Assembly: GCF_023091745.1 (NCBI RefSeq)
Contig: NC_068926.1
Span: forward strand, 62,432,001-62,496,000
DNA length: 64,000 nucleotides
Direction of reading: 5' to 3'
Origin: Budorcas taxicolor
Taxonomy: Eukaryota > Chordata > Mammalia > Artiodactyla > Bovidae
Program-made: the position numbers and the translations under genes
The notes under the pieces: model-generated
Seen by the model: the letters and a program-made list of their open reading frames with translations, nothing else
Database searches by the model: none
Told to the model about the DNA's origin: nothing
Shown: piece by piece, positions 52,267 through 62,955 of the stretch
Layout: each line of letters begins with the position of its first letter
Position numbering within the stretch: the first letter of the stretch is position 1

Positions 52267-52654
52267 GATGGTTGTTTTTGTATCTTGGCTATTAGGAATA
52301 ATGCTGCAATGAGCACGAGAGCACAGATAGCTCTTTAGGATGGTTATTTTAGTTTCTTTGAATTTTCTTTGGACTCAGAAGTCAGATGGATGGATCATAA
52401 GCTAGTCCTCCATACTGTTTTCTGTAATGTGTATGCCTAGTTGCTCAGTCATGTCCAACTCTTTGAGACCCCATGGACTGTAGCCTGCCAGGCTCCTCTG
52501 TCCATGGGATAGTTCCCATAGTAGCTGTACCAATTTATATTCCTACCGGTCATGTATAAGAGTTCCCGTTTCTTCACATTCTCACCAGCCCTTGTTATCT
52601 TTGACTTTTTGTTCATAGTCCTTGTCACAGATGTGAGTTGATAGCTCATTATTT

Positions 52655-52855
52655 TTTTTCCTTCAATATTTATTTTCATTTTATTTATTTATGTGGCTGT
52701 GCCAGGTCTTAGTTGCCACATGCAGAATCTTTAGCTGTGGCTTGTGAACTCCTATTTGCAGCATGTGGGATCTAGTTCCGTGACCAGGGATGGAGCCCGG
52801 GCCCCTTGCGTTGGGAGCCTGGAGTCTTAGTCATTGGACCACCAGTGAATTCCCT
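52655..52855 (-). mobile_element. CHR-type SINE, reverse
   Basis: TTATGTGGCTGTGCCAGGTC, GCATGTGGGATCTAGTTCCG and AGTCATTGGACCACCAGTGA within antisense L1. Confidence 0.8.
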
Positions 52856-53944
52856 CTCATTGTGGTTTTGATTTGCGTTACTCTGATGATTAGTGCTGCA
52901 ACTCTCTTTTCATGGGCCTGTTGGCCATTTGTATGCCTTCTTTGGAAAGATGTCTATTGGTTCCTCTGCCCATTTTTTAGTCAAGTTATTTGTTTTTCTG
53001 ATACTGAGTTGTGTGTTCTTTGTACATTTTGGATATTAACTCTTTATCAGACATATGCTTCACGAATACTTTTCTCCTTCCAAAGGTTACCTTTGCATTT
53101 TGTTGTTACTTTTGTTGTGCAGAAGCTTCTTAGTTTGATGCAGGCCCACTAATTAATTTTTGCCTTTGTTGCTTGTGCTTTTGGTGTCATATCCAGACAA
53201 CGAGATCAAACATAGTCAGGGTGGAATGGCCGCAGACTGGTGTCACATCCAAAACAAGTTGTGACCAAAACCAATGTCAAAGAGCTTTTTCCTTGTTTGT
53301 TTGTTTTTTTTTTCCCGTAAGTGTCATGGTTAAGTGTTCATGCCAGTTAATTTGAGTCAATTTTTGTGAGTCGTGTAAGATAAGGGTCCAGTTTCATTCT
53401 TCTGCACATCTGATTATCCAGCTTTCCCAACACCACTTATTGAATACTCTTTATTTTCTAGTACTTTGATTGCTCATATTTTACATTCTAAAGTTTGATT
53501 CTTTTATTAATTTTGGTACAAAGAAAGATTTAGAGATCCAGTTTTCCTTTTTTTTTTTCTTTTTTTAGATGTTACTCAGAGCTCCTGATCCTGTTTATTC
53601 AATAATTAATCTTTTCCCCACCATGTAAAAAGTCCTCTTTTTGTTTATTAAATGCCCTTCGGTAGTTGAATATTTCTGAACTGTGCTCTGTTCATGCACC
53701 TGCCTGTTCATATGCCAGGATGATGCTGTTGTGACCACTGTAGCGCTCTTGTGAGTCTTGATCCCTCACACCATCCTTTCTTTTAGCCAAGAGTTTTAAG
53801 TCTGGAAGTGATGAGTTTACATATGTGTTTTGGATGGGTCCCTCTAGCAATAGTATGGAAAATCAGTTGTAAAGAAGAGACAGGGTGGAAGCAGAGAGCT
53901 GACATGGAAGACGATGAAGCCCTGGTTAAACGCAGCGGGTATGG

Positions 53945-54135
53945 AGAACTTCCCCGGTGGTCCAGTGGCTAAGACTTCATGCTTCCAATGAAGAGGGCCT
54001 GGGTTTGATCCCCAGTCAGGTGACTAGATCCCACCTGCTTCAACTAAGAGTTCATATGCTGCAACTAAAGATCCCACATGCCACAACTAAGACTGGGTGC
54101 AGCCAAATAAATAATTAAAATAAACATTTTTAAAA
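53945..54135 (+). mobile_element. CHR-type SINE
   Basis: GAACTTCCCCGGTGGTCCAG, CAGGTGACTAGATCCCACCT and GGGTGCAGCCAAATAAATAA. It ends 20 bp before the second solo LTR. Confidence 0.82.
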
Positions 54136-54154
54136 AAGAAGAAGCAATAAGGAT

Positions 54155-55349
54155 TGCTGGGGTCCAGCCCCGGTGGATCCAGGGTAATTCAAAGGGGAGA
54201 CGGAATCAGCGTCCTAGGAAAAAACTTATTTAATTACAGATATAAAGATAGATTAGAAAAGAATAGTGTAGTAGGAAAATTAGTGGAGAAAAACAGGCTG
54301 AATAACTTGGTTTACATGGAATACCAATAAAACTCCAAGACAAGGAGTTTACCAAGTGTCCTCGCTCCAGATGGGAATTCAGCCAGAAGGGGAAAGAAAG
54401 AACGACACGGGGGAATCAGTCTTTCCAGAAACTGATCCGTTTTCTTTATTTTTCAGGTTTGCTTATATACTTTTTGTTATACATAAGGATGAATACAGAG
54501 TCACGCAGGGGTCAGCAGACCTGACCCTTGTCACAATCAGGTGCTTCATATAAAATTATACAAAGGTCTTAGGGGTTTTACATCATCTTCTGGCCATGAA
54601 GCCTGCTGACATTTTATGGCCCTTTCTGATAATGGTCAGTCAACCAGAAAACTTATTTTTTCCAGGAGTGATTTTTTCTTAAACCAAGCGCCACCCTCCA
54701 AATAAAGTTGCATTCCTATAGGGTGAGGGTGTAGTGGGTTACAGTTAAGAAAGGAACTTACTTAGCCTAAGGTTTAACATGATTGATCTTAAAGGTTAAT
54801 ACTTATTTCTCCTATATGCTAGTGATATTCAGTATAAGGGCAGGGAATATGGAGATTTAGCAACAAATATTGGCTCAACAAATGAAAACCCTTCACCAAT
54901 ATAATTTCTAATCAACCCACTATACTATACCAATAATTTTCTAACTTCTCAAAAGAGTCTGTATTTAGAAAGTTTTAAAGCATCTCATACCTCTCATGGT
55001 TGGGAGGCTGTAAACAGTCACATGTGGCCGGATAAACCTGCTCAGGCAGGCTAGAGAACCTTCAGAGGAGTTTGTAAGTTGAAACACTCTTGTCACGCCC
55101 AGGAATTTTTATTAACTGGAGCTGCAAGTTAGCTCCTTCTCCGAGAGAAATGGTGATGGGGGAGAGCCCCCCGTAAAGTCAGAGGTGTAGGTGAGAGCAT
55201 AAAACAGTAAAGTAGGCAGACTCTGGTTTTGGGGGTAGATGCTCGGGAACAGGGGGTTTCCTGAGGCTCGATTCCGCCTTTGCGTATGCCAAAGCCTCCT
55301 TCCTCATGACCTTTGCCGTGGGCTGAGTTCCTCACACTGGCTCCCGGCA
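54155..55349 (-). mobile_element. Second solo LTR, same family, with 6-bp target duplication
   Basis: 1195 bp beginning TGCTGGGGTC and ending CTCCCGGCA. Minus strand signals are TATATAAG (54462-54469) and AATAAA (54445-54450). A perfect 6-bp duplication AAGGAT lies at 54149-54154 and 55350-55355. The region 55130-55349 closely matches 50250-50458 of the first LTR. It is about 290 bp longer than the first copy. No internal retroviral sequence adjoins it. Confidence 0.92.
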
Positions 55350-56002
55350 AAGGATGGTTAGGAAGGCGACCATGGAGACAGAAATGACAGGTCACTCACT
55401 AGGCAGAGATACGGATGAGGAAGGAGAGGAACGTGGTGCTGAGATTCTACCTTGTGTTGTTCACTAAGAAGTGGAAGCCAGAAAAAAACAAACAACAACA
55501 AAAAAAAAACCCAGTAAATTTGGTTGTGGGGATGGGAAGGAGAAAATGCATTAACATGCAGACATTCGTTTCTGCTGAGATGGCCTGTGGCGACACGCTC
55601 AGGTCCCCAGCAGTATGCAAGGCTGTGTGTGTCAGTTTAGCACATGTGTTAGTTCACAGAGGCATTTATTCTGGTTGGTCCATCGGTGGTATTCACCGTA
55701 CCCACCAGCAGCTTTCTGTCCCCTAGTCCCCTAGTTTTGGGGGCCCAACTTCCTCATGCCCATCCTACCCTCTCTGCTTAAGGAAATCTTACCTTCCAAG
55801 ATTCAGCTCAGATCCTCGTCTTCTGGGGAAGGCTTCTGGAACCACACTAACCTTTAGCTACTTTCACACTATTTTCTGTTCAAGGTCCACCAAACACTGA
55901 AGCCCAAGATGAAGTGCTTGTGCTGAAACCCTAATATACCTGTGCCTCCATTTGGCTCAGTCTGTCCAAAGCACTAAATACAGTTTAGCTCTCAACCTAG
56001 AC

Positions 56003-56059
56003 TTCTCCCTGAGCATCTGTGTTCTCCCTGAGCATCTGTGTTCTCCCTGAGCATCTGTA
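56003..56059. repeat. Three-copy 19-bp tandem repeat
   Basis: Unit TTCTCCCTGAGCATCTGTG repeated three times without gaps, the last with one change at its end. It is not part of a SINE that I can recognise. Confidence 0.92.
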
Positions 56060-56139
56060 TTGACTCATTCTGTCTTCCATCTTTCTTTCAATCTGTTTTC
56101 TGTGCTCTTATGTAAGTCTTTAGTCTGATTTCTTTAAAA

Positions 56140-56283
56140 AAATTTTTATTTTACTTGTTTGTTTGGCTGCCCCGTGTGTTAGCTTCAGCATGTGGTGTCT
56201 AGTTCCCTGACCAGGGATCGAACCCAGGCCCCCTGCATTTGGAGTGTGGAGTCTTAGCCATTGGACCACCAGGGAAGTCCCTT
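56140..56283 (-). mobile_element. CHR-type SINE, reverse
   Basis: TGTTTGGCTGCCCCGTGTGT, TAGTTCCCTGACCAGGGATC and GGACCACCAGGGAAGTCCC. Confidence 0.83.
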
Positions 56284-56849
56284 CGATTTTTTTTTTTTCC
56301 ATCTCTTTTTCTCTCTGGGTCTAACTTTGTTCCTTGTTCTCCGGTGTTGTCTGTGGACTCACTGTCAGGAATGGAACTGGCAAAAGCAAAATATCCAGAG
56401 AGGGAAAAGGAATGAAGCCAGGGGAAGAGCTAAGCAAGCAAAATGTGACTTCTTTTCAGGTGCCTCAGAGGGGAGAGGTGTGAACACCTTGACATGAATA
56501 AATGTTGTCCTCCCGCCCTGCGGAGATCATTGAGAGAAGCACCCAGTTGGGTAAGAAACAGTCCTTCTGTTCCTCTAAGAAGATACGCCAAGCCTTGGCT
56601 TTGAAATATTCCAACGTGTTTCATTGTTAAGGCCCAAGAGCGTGTTTTCAAGTTAAAAAGAATCTAGTTCCCCTCTGTTCTCTAAAAACAGTGGTGACTG
56701 AGGTGTCCATCTAAAATGGTGAGATTTCAGATATTTGGATATTTACTCCCAGTGCTGGGACACTGACACTATCAAATGGAAGGTGTGTTACGTTTTGTTT
56801 TGTTTTATTTTGCAAAACATTGGTGGGAATTAATTCAAAGCAATATTTT

Positions 56850-57030
56850 AAAAAACATTTATTTATTATTTACTGGACTGCGCCAGGGCTTAGTTGTGGC
56901 GCACAGTATCTTTTTTAAATTGCAGCATGCCAACTCCTCTTAGTTGCAGCATGTGGGATCTAGTTCCCTGACCAGGGATCAAACCGGGGCCTCGTGCAGT
57001 GGAAACGCAGAGACTTCCACCAGGCAAGTC
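56850..57030 (-). mobile_element. CHR-type SINE, reverse
   Basis: GGACTGCGCCAGGGCTTAGT, AGCATGTGGGATCTAGTTCC and CACCAGGCAAGTCCTT. Confidence 0.82.
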
Positions 57031-57512
57031 CTTCAAAGCAACATTTAAACTGGAAGACATTCTCTTTCAGAACTAAGAGGAGAAAATGTGGTCCAAACTG
57101 TGTGCAGGCTGCCTTCCTTCCTTGCGAGCGCACACACACAGAGGACAGGCTGCCAGCACAGCACACCCCACCTGCAGCCTGGCGCTTGGTGCAGATGCCC
57201 CAGACGCGCCCACATGGGCTGCCCCCTAAGCCAGTGAGGAGGTACCCCCAAGATTCCCCGGCTTCATAAACAGCCTCATACATTTTCTTCATGGCAGGAC
57301 ATGTCTCCTTGGCTGGGTGGGGCTTCTTTTTCCTCCTTCTCCTTCTCCAGTGAGGCAGCCAGCATCTCTCAAGAAGCCCCCTGGAGATGGTAAAAACCCA
57401 TGCCTCCGAGGAGAAAGAGCTCTGCAATCTCAGAGATTAGGTCTGAATTCACTGATGGGCTGTGTGATCTTAGGCAAGCTGTGTAACCTCTTTGAACCTC
57501 AGTCTGCTCACC

Positions 57513-57607
57513 TCCTGCTGCTGCTGCTGCTGCTAAACTGCTTCAGTCGTGTCCAACTTTGTGCGACCCCATAGACGGTAGCCCACCAGGCTCCCCCGTC
57601 CCTGGGA
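57513..57607 (-). mobile_element. Truncated Bov-A2 with (AGC)n tail, inserted in a MIR
   Basis: CTGCTGCTGCTGCTGCTAAA then CTGCTTCAGTCGTGTCCAAC and ACCAGGCTCCCCCGTCCCTG. MIR-like sequence lies on both sides (57440-57510, 57608-57720), with ACCTCCT at both junctions. Confidence 0.8.
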
Positions 57608-58242
57608 CCTCCTAAGTGGGTGTAAAAAATGTACCTGCCAGTTATTGCAAGTGTTCAAAGTAACACATGTGCAGTTCTTGGCGCCTGGTAGGTACTAGAC
57701 ATGTAGCAGCTATTACTCCATCTAGGTGATGAAGTGAGGGGAATCCTGCCATTCTCCTCACCCTGCCTTCCCAGATGGGGTCCCCAAACAAGCAAGCAGT
57801 AACTGTGAGTGCATTAGGGAGGCAGACCTGCTGAGTCACACGGCACTGTAACCAGATCACAGGTTCACTACCTGCATGTCCGCCCGTGAGAGCTGCAGCC
57901 GTGGCTGGTCCAGCTGTGCCCGGCCTGGTGAGGCCCCCCGCAGGCCCACATCCCAGCTTGAGCACAGCCTCCTCTTTAGTCCCTTCCAGACTCCAGCCAC
58001 ATTGACACACAGGCATGTACTGTGGGTCAACTCATTTAATCTTCAAACAGTCCTGGGAGGGAATTCTCTCTCCATTTTTCCAAATGAGAAAACCAACCCC
58101 ATGAGATGAAAAATCTCTTCCCTGTCATCACCCAGCCCATCTGTTACAGAGGCAGGATCAAAACCCAGGCTGTTTGAATCCAGAAGCATAGCTGACAAAG
58201 AGCCTCTCCTTGACTGATCTCTGGACAGCCTTCTCTCAGCCT

Positions 58243-58372
58243 GCTTTGCTTTTTGCGGTGCCAAGTGGCTTGCAGGAGCACTTGTGAATAGTTCCCCTGA
58301 CCAGGGATCAAACCCAGGCCTCCGCAGTGAAAGCGCCAAGTCCTAACCTCTGGACCACCAGGGAATTCTGTA
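58243..58372 (-). mobile_element. CHR-type SINE fragment, reverse
   Basis: CCCTGACCAGGGATCAAACC, GTGAAAGCGCCAAGTCCTAA and GGACCACCAGGGAATTC. Confidence 0.78.
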
Positions 58373-58854
58373 AGCTGTCTTCCTGACTGGGCTTCAATGT
58401 CAGCCTATAAAAACCGCAGACTCTCTGCACCGAAGATTTAGTCCACCCTCAGCAGCAGCACATCCGAAGACCTGAATAAACACTAACATTGTTTCTAGTA
58501 GCTCAAGGCCACAACCCTACGTTGGCCCAGCAAATGTGCTTGCCTGAGAAAACTCAAGGCTGCCACAAGTTACTGTTTATTCCAGCCAATGTCTCAAGAT
58601 ATGGCCCCTTATCCAGTCTCCGGGAGGCTACGAGCCTAATTTCATTAAGCGCCAGTTAGCAAACCCACATAAGCTTCAAGTGGACCAGTGCCATCCTCCT
58701 GCCCGCTTTCTGTACATTTCGCAGGAATTTCCCTGTGTAAACCTCGCCATTGCCCCTGCCTGCTCTCTCATTCTTCTCTTCTCATTCTTCCATTTGCCCC
58801 CGTACAAATGGAAGTTGAAGTGAGTTCATGCCAGGCCCTTGTTCCTACTCCAAT

Positions 58855-59065
58855 TGTTGTTGTTTAGTCAATTAGAGTTTGCTCAAACTCATGCCCACTG
58901 AGTCAGTGATGCCATGCAGCCACCTCCTCCTCTGTCGTCTCCTTCTCCTCCTGCCTTTACTCTTTCCCAGTATCAGGGTCTTTTCCAATGAGTCAGCTCT
59001 TTGCATCAGGTAGCCAAAGTATTGAAGTTTCAGCTTTAGCATCAGTCCTTCCAATAAATATTCAG
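58855..59065 (-). mobile_element. BovB 3' end fragment, reverse
   Basis: GCTCAAACTCATGCCCACTG, TATCAGGGTCTTTTCCAATG and TTGCATCAGGTAGCCAAAGT. Confidence 0.87.
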
Positions 59066-59244
59066 GGTTGATTTCCTTTATGCTATTGATACTGTGATAG
59101 CATATTATTAATATGTGTCCTTAACACTTTAATGTCTGTCTCTGTTTATCTGTGTCAAATAGCTCTTTACCACTACCAGGTAATCTAACTAATGCTGGAA
59201 AGATAGAGAATTCCCTGAAATCATTTCTCTATTCGGCCAACTTT

Positions 59245-59348
59245 TTTTTTTTTTTAATAGGATCTTAGTTTCCCAACCAGGGATCTAACCTGCACCCCCT
59301 ACATTGAAGTGCAGAGTCTTAACTACTGGACAGCTAAGGAAATCCCTC
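59245..59348 (-). mobile_element. CHR-type SINE fragment, reverse
   Basis: Begins with a T run (its tail), then AGGATCTTAGTTTCCCAACC and ACTGGACAGCTAAGGAAATC. Confidence 0.72.
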
Positions 59349-59892
59349 AGCCATCTCTCCTGGGAGAATGGTGCCTGCAGAGTACTTGTCCAATAGATGG
59401 TCACAGGTCTGGACCCCAGGTTTCTGAAGTCTGGGACTCCCCCGTCTTTCTGCTGTGACTCTCACACACATTGGCAGGATGGATGGAGGGGAGAGGGCTA
59501 TAGCCACGTGGCACCTTGGAGGAAAGTGTAAATACTGAGCCAGATGTCGAGCACCTCTGGGATATCTGTGGGAAGAAAATAATTAGCATATGTTATAATC
59601 ACATTTTGTTTCCTTTCCCAAGACACACTAATAAGAAGGCAGGCCCGGCCATGTAGGGACAGTGGCAAGCTGTTAATTGCACCACAGATAAAACTGGTCA
59701 GGCACGCTCATCACCACGCCAAGCTCGTTCACATCCAAGCATGCACTCACAGCCACACGCTGCCTCCCACTCCAGAGGGCGCTATGCTGGAGCAGCACCA
59801 CATTTGCTACGTCGTTTGCCCCTGGTCACTGACAGGTGGGAGGGGGCTGGGGAAGCCAGACAAGGACCAGGTTGGCGGTGGTTCTTTCCCTC

Positions 59893-60083
59893 AGTCGTGT
59901 CCGACTCTTGCGACCCTATAGACTCTAGCCCACCAGACTCCTGTGTCCTTGGGGAGTCTCCAGGCAAGAATACTGGAGTGGGTTCCATTTCCTTCTCCAG
60001 GGGATCTTCCTGGCCCAGGAATCACACCTGGGTCTCCTGCATTGTAGGCGGATTCTTTACCAGCTGAGCTACGAGGGAGGCCC
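59893..60083 (-). mobile_element. Bov-tA SINE, reverse
   Basis: CAGTCGTGTCCGACTCTTGC through CTTTACCAGCTGAGCTACGA and GGGAGGCCC. Confidence 0.87.
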
Positions 60084-60199
60084 AAGGACCAGGTTAAATG
60101 TCCTTTATTCTTTAGATTCTTTACTCATATCTTGTTGAGGCCCTGCCCCCATCCCCCTGCCTATCCTTGTCTTTTTTCCATTTTATGTTAAATTAAATT

Positions 60200-60483
60200 T
60201 AAACTTTTTTTTTTTTTTTTTTTTTGCGCTGGGTCATCACTGCGTCACACAGGCTTCCTCTAGCTGCGGCAAGCAGGGACTGCTCTCTAGTTGTGGAACA
60301 CAGGCTCCAGGGCTTGCGGGCTTCAGTTGTTGTGGCTCAGGGACTCCAGAGCCGGAGGCTCAGTAGTCATGGCACACAGGCTTAGTTGCCCTGTGCCGTG
60401 TGGGATCTTCTCAGACTAGGGATTGAATCCTGTCCCCTGCATTGGCAGGCAGATTCTTAAACACTGGACCACAAGGGAAGTCC
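60200..60483 (-). mobile_element. CHR-type SINE, reverse, with oligo(T)
   Basis: A T run of about 20, then CTAGTTGTGGAACACAGGCT, GGCACACAGGCTTAGTTGCC and GGACCACAAGGGAAGTCCC. Confidence 0.83.
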
Positions 60484-60624
60484 CTTTCTTTTTTGATTTT
60501 AATTTTGAAAGTGGTTCTTTTGGGAGACCTATGCAGCATTGAGAAACTAGGTCTAATCCTTCTTCATCCTGGTGAACTTTGGAGAGCAGAAGGATCTTTT
60601 CAAAATTCATATCATAAAAAAATT

Positions 60625-60740
60625 CATATTCATACCCTGACAGTCCAGTGGTTAAGACCCTGCGCTCCCAATGCAGGGGATTTGATCCCTGGCCGGGTAA
60701 GTAAGATTCTGAATGCTGCATGGTGCGACCAAAAAAACCC
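60625..60740 (+). mobile_element. CHR-type SINE fragment
   Basis: CCCTGACAGTCCAGTGGTTA, GACCCTGCGCTCCCAATGCA and TGGTGCGACCAAAAAAACCC. Confidence 0.75.
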
Positions 60741-60779
60741 CAAAAGCAAAAACTCAAGTCAGTGCATGTCACACCACTA

Positions 60780-61080
60780 CCTAAACTCACATTTGTCATG
60801 ATTAGGACCAATAGCAGACTCCTAACCAAGGCCTCTGAGGCCTCACATGACCCAGCACCTCCCACTGCCTTTGTTCTGCACCCAGACACACTGGGCTGCC
60901 CCCCGGGGCCTCTGCCTCTGCTGCTGCTGCCTCTGAAGCAGCTTTGCCTGTTGGCATCCTGCAGGTCCGGCCCAACTGCCTCTTCTGGAACCAGTCCTCC
61001 CTTCTGAGCCCCCAGATCCCCATCCCCAGCAGTGCCTATCATGTCACCTACCTCAGCACCTGCAACGTCACCCGCCACGG
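60780..61080. repeat. Possible L2-like remnant
   Basis: CACATGACCCAGCACCTCCC, ACTGCCTTTGTTCTGCACCC and similar phrases resemble old L2 sequence. No coding frame in it is convincing. Confidence 0.4.
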
Positions 61081-61866
61081 TCTCAGGCACTCGCCACCAT
61101 CCCCCACTCGAGATGTGGGCCCCTTGATAATGGCAACTGAACCAGTTGTTTTCCCGCACATTCCCCAAGGCCTACACCAGCCCCCGGCCAAGAGGCGGGG
61201 TACAGTTCACAGTGATGAATGGAATTATTTCACGGAATAGGAGACTCTGGATGAGGGGCTGCAGGAGGCCGCATCTCTGTGACTCGCATCCATCAGGCAC
61301 TGGTCATTGTCCCTCACCACCCCCTCCACTTTGCAGCACAGTATCTGATGGAGACTCTGGGTTGCCCCACAGCACGGCTTCTATTTCCATCCCTGCAGTG
61401 CATGACTTAACAAGCAAGGGGAACCTCAGAGGCCACAAGAGAAATTCTAGAGCTATGTGATAAACCAGGCCACTAGCCAAGGCATTTACTTTTTCAGAAC
61501 CTCCTCTTCCTTTCTAAGGCTGGAGGCAAGAATACAGGCTGCTAGAACCTTGTCAGAGTTTGCAAAACGTTGTTTGCCAGTGTGGCTGATGTTGTGACAG
61601 CAGTTCATTTGGGGGCTTGAATTAAACTTTACCTTCCATGAGCAGCAGGTAGTAGAGGAGAGCCTGGACCTGCCTCCCCAGACCACGGGGGCAGGAGTAT
61701 CTGGGGAGCCCTTTACAAGCCCCCCATGACTCCCCAGTACCCTGAAGGCCCATAGCCCTGGCTGCAGCAGGCGGGCATTCTCTCCAGTAAAGTGGTTCCC
61801 TCAAGGGGGTCAGGTCTGTAATATCAGGTAAGCAACTTAGCATGCACGCATACACAGGTCATTCTT

Positions 61867-61965
61867 AGGGGCTTCCCTGGTGGCTCAGACGGTGAAAAAC
61901 CTGTCTGCCATGCAGGATGCCCTGGTTTCATCCCTCAGTCAGGAAGATCCCCTGGAGAAAAGAAT
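61867..61965 (+). mobile_element. Truncated Bov-tA SINE
   Basis: AGGGGCTTCCCTGGTGGCTC, then AGGAAGATCCCCTGGAGAAA; only the tRNA-derived head and the beginning of the body remain. Confidence 0.83.
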
Positions 61966-62589
61966 GGCTACCGAATGGAACCCCGTGGGAGGACGGCCCC
62001 TGCCCACATGGTCTGACCTGAAACGGGCAACTGTTGGCCACATCATCCCAAATCATGAGATTAGCAGACCAGGTCAACAGCCAGTGGCTTATCTCTGCCC
62101 ACCACCTGGGCTCACAGGCACCCACTCCTTGAAGAGCTCAGATCTCAAGTGAATGAGCGTGTCCACCTTTCTCCACGAGTACTGCTCTCAGAACTGTAGT
62201 GGCATACTGCCCCCACCTCCCCCTCCCCCAGCAACCATTCTGACTACAGAGCAGATGGACATTGGCCCTCACACACCAGAACACCATGGTCCTTTGCTGA
62301 CCTTACCATAAGCAGGAGTGAGACGGCTGATTCAGGAGTAGGGAGGTCACTGTGTCTGTGCCCTCCTTGTACACGGGTCGGCCAATGCACTGGGCAGAAT
62401 CTTGTGTGTGTGTGCTCAGTCGTGTCTGACTCTTTGCAACCCCACAGGCAGGATCTTGTGTAAACTCAAATATGGGGAGGCAACTGACATACTGAGACAG
62501 GGGCCAAGGGACTGAGACTTGGAGAGGAGGCATGGCATGGTTAGGCATGGCTGGGCCTGGTGTAAGAAGGACCTGAAAGTAAAGTGAAA

Positions 62590-62797
62590 GTGTCAGTCGC
62601 TCAGTGGTGTCCAACTCTTTGTGATCCCATGGATTGTAGCCCACCAGGCTCCTCCATCCATGGGATTCTCCAGGCAGGAATACTGGAGTCAGTAGCCATT
62701 CTCTTCTCCAGGGGATCTTCCCGACCGAGGGATCAAACCAGGGCATCCTGCATGGCAGACAGGTTCTTCACTGTCTGAGCCACCAGGGAAGCCCCTA
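62590..62797 (-). mobile_element. Bov-tA SINE, reverse
   Basis: GTCAGTCGCTCAGTGGTGTC through CACTGTCTGAGCCACCAGGG and AAGCCCC. Confidence 0.88.
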
Positions 62798-62811
62798 AAA
62801 ATGACCTGTGC

Positions 62812-62955
62812 ATGCGTGCATGCTAAGTTGCTCCAGATGTGTCCGACTCTGCGACCCTATGGATAGTAGCCCTTCAGGCTCCTCTGTCTATGGGATTCTT
62901 CAGGCAAGAATACTGGAGTGGGTTGCCACGCTCTCCTCCAGGGGATCTTCCCAAG
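62812..62955 (-). mobile_element. Bov-A/Bov-tA SINE fragment, reverse
   Basis: CTAAGTTGCTCCAGATGTGT, CCGACTCTGCGACCCTATGG and CAGGCAAGAATACTGGAGTG; tandem with the preceding SINE. Confidence 0.85.

Larger units (their letters stand above)
51640..53560 (-). mobile_element. Antisense L1 with three nested SINEs
   Basis: Antisense L1 text such as CCATTCTTCTGTTGATGGTT, GTTTTGATTTGCGTTACTCT, CCTGTTGGCCATTTGTATGC and TTGTGCAGAAGCTTCTTAGT. It is interrupted by Bov-A2 (52008-52266), a short Bov piece (about 52435-52510) and a CHR SINE (about 52655-52855). Confidence 0.82.

Noticed and set aside
49555..55349. A full provirus bounded by two LTRs
   Set aside because: The two LTRs have different 6-bp duplications, and the sequence between is BovB, L1 and SINEs, with no retroviral internal genes.
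60416..61168. 250-codon minus-strand open frame
   Set aside because: It crosses a CHR SINE and old repeat remnants, has no recognisable domain and no splice or promoter support.
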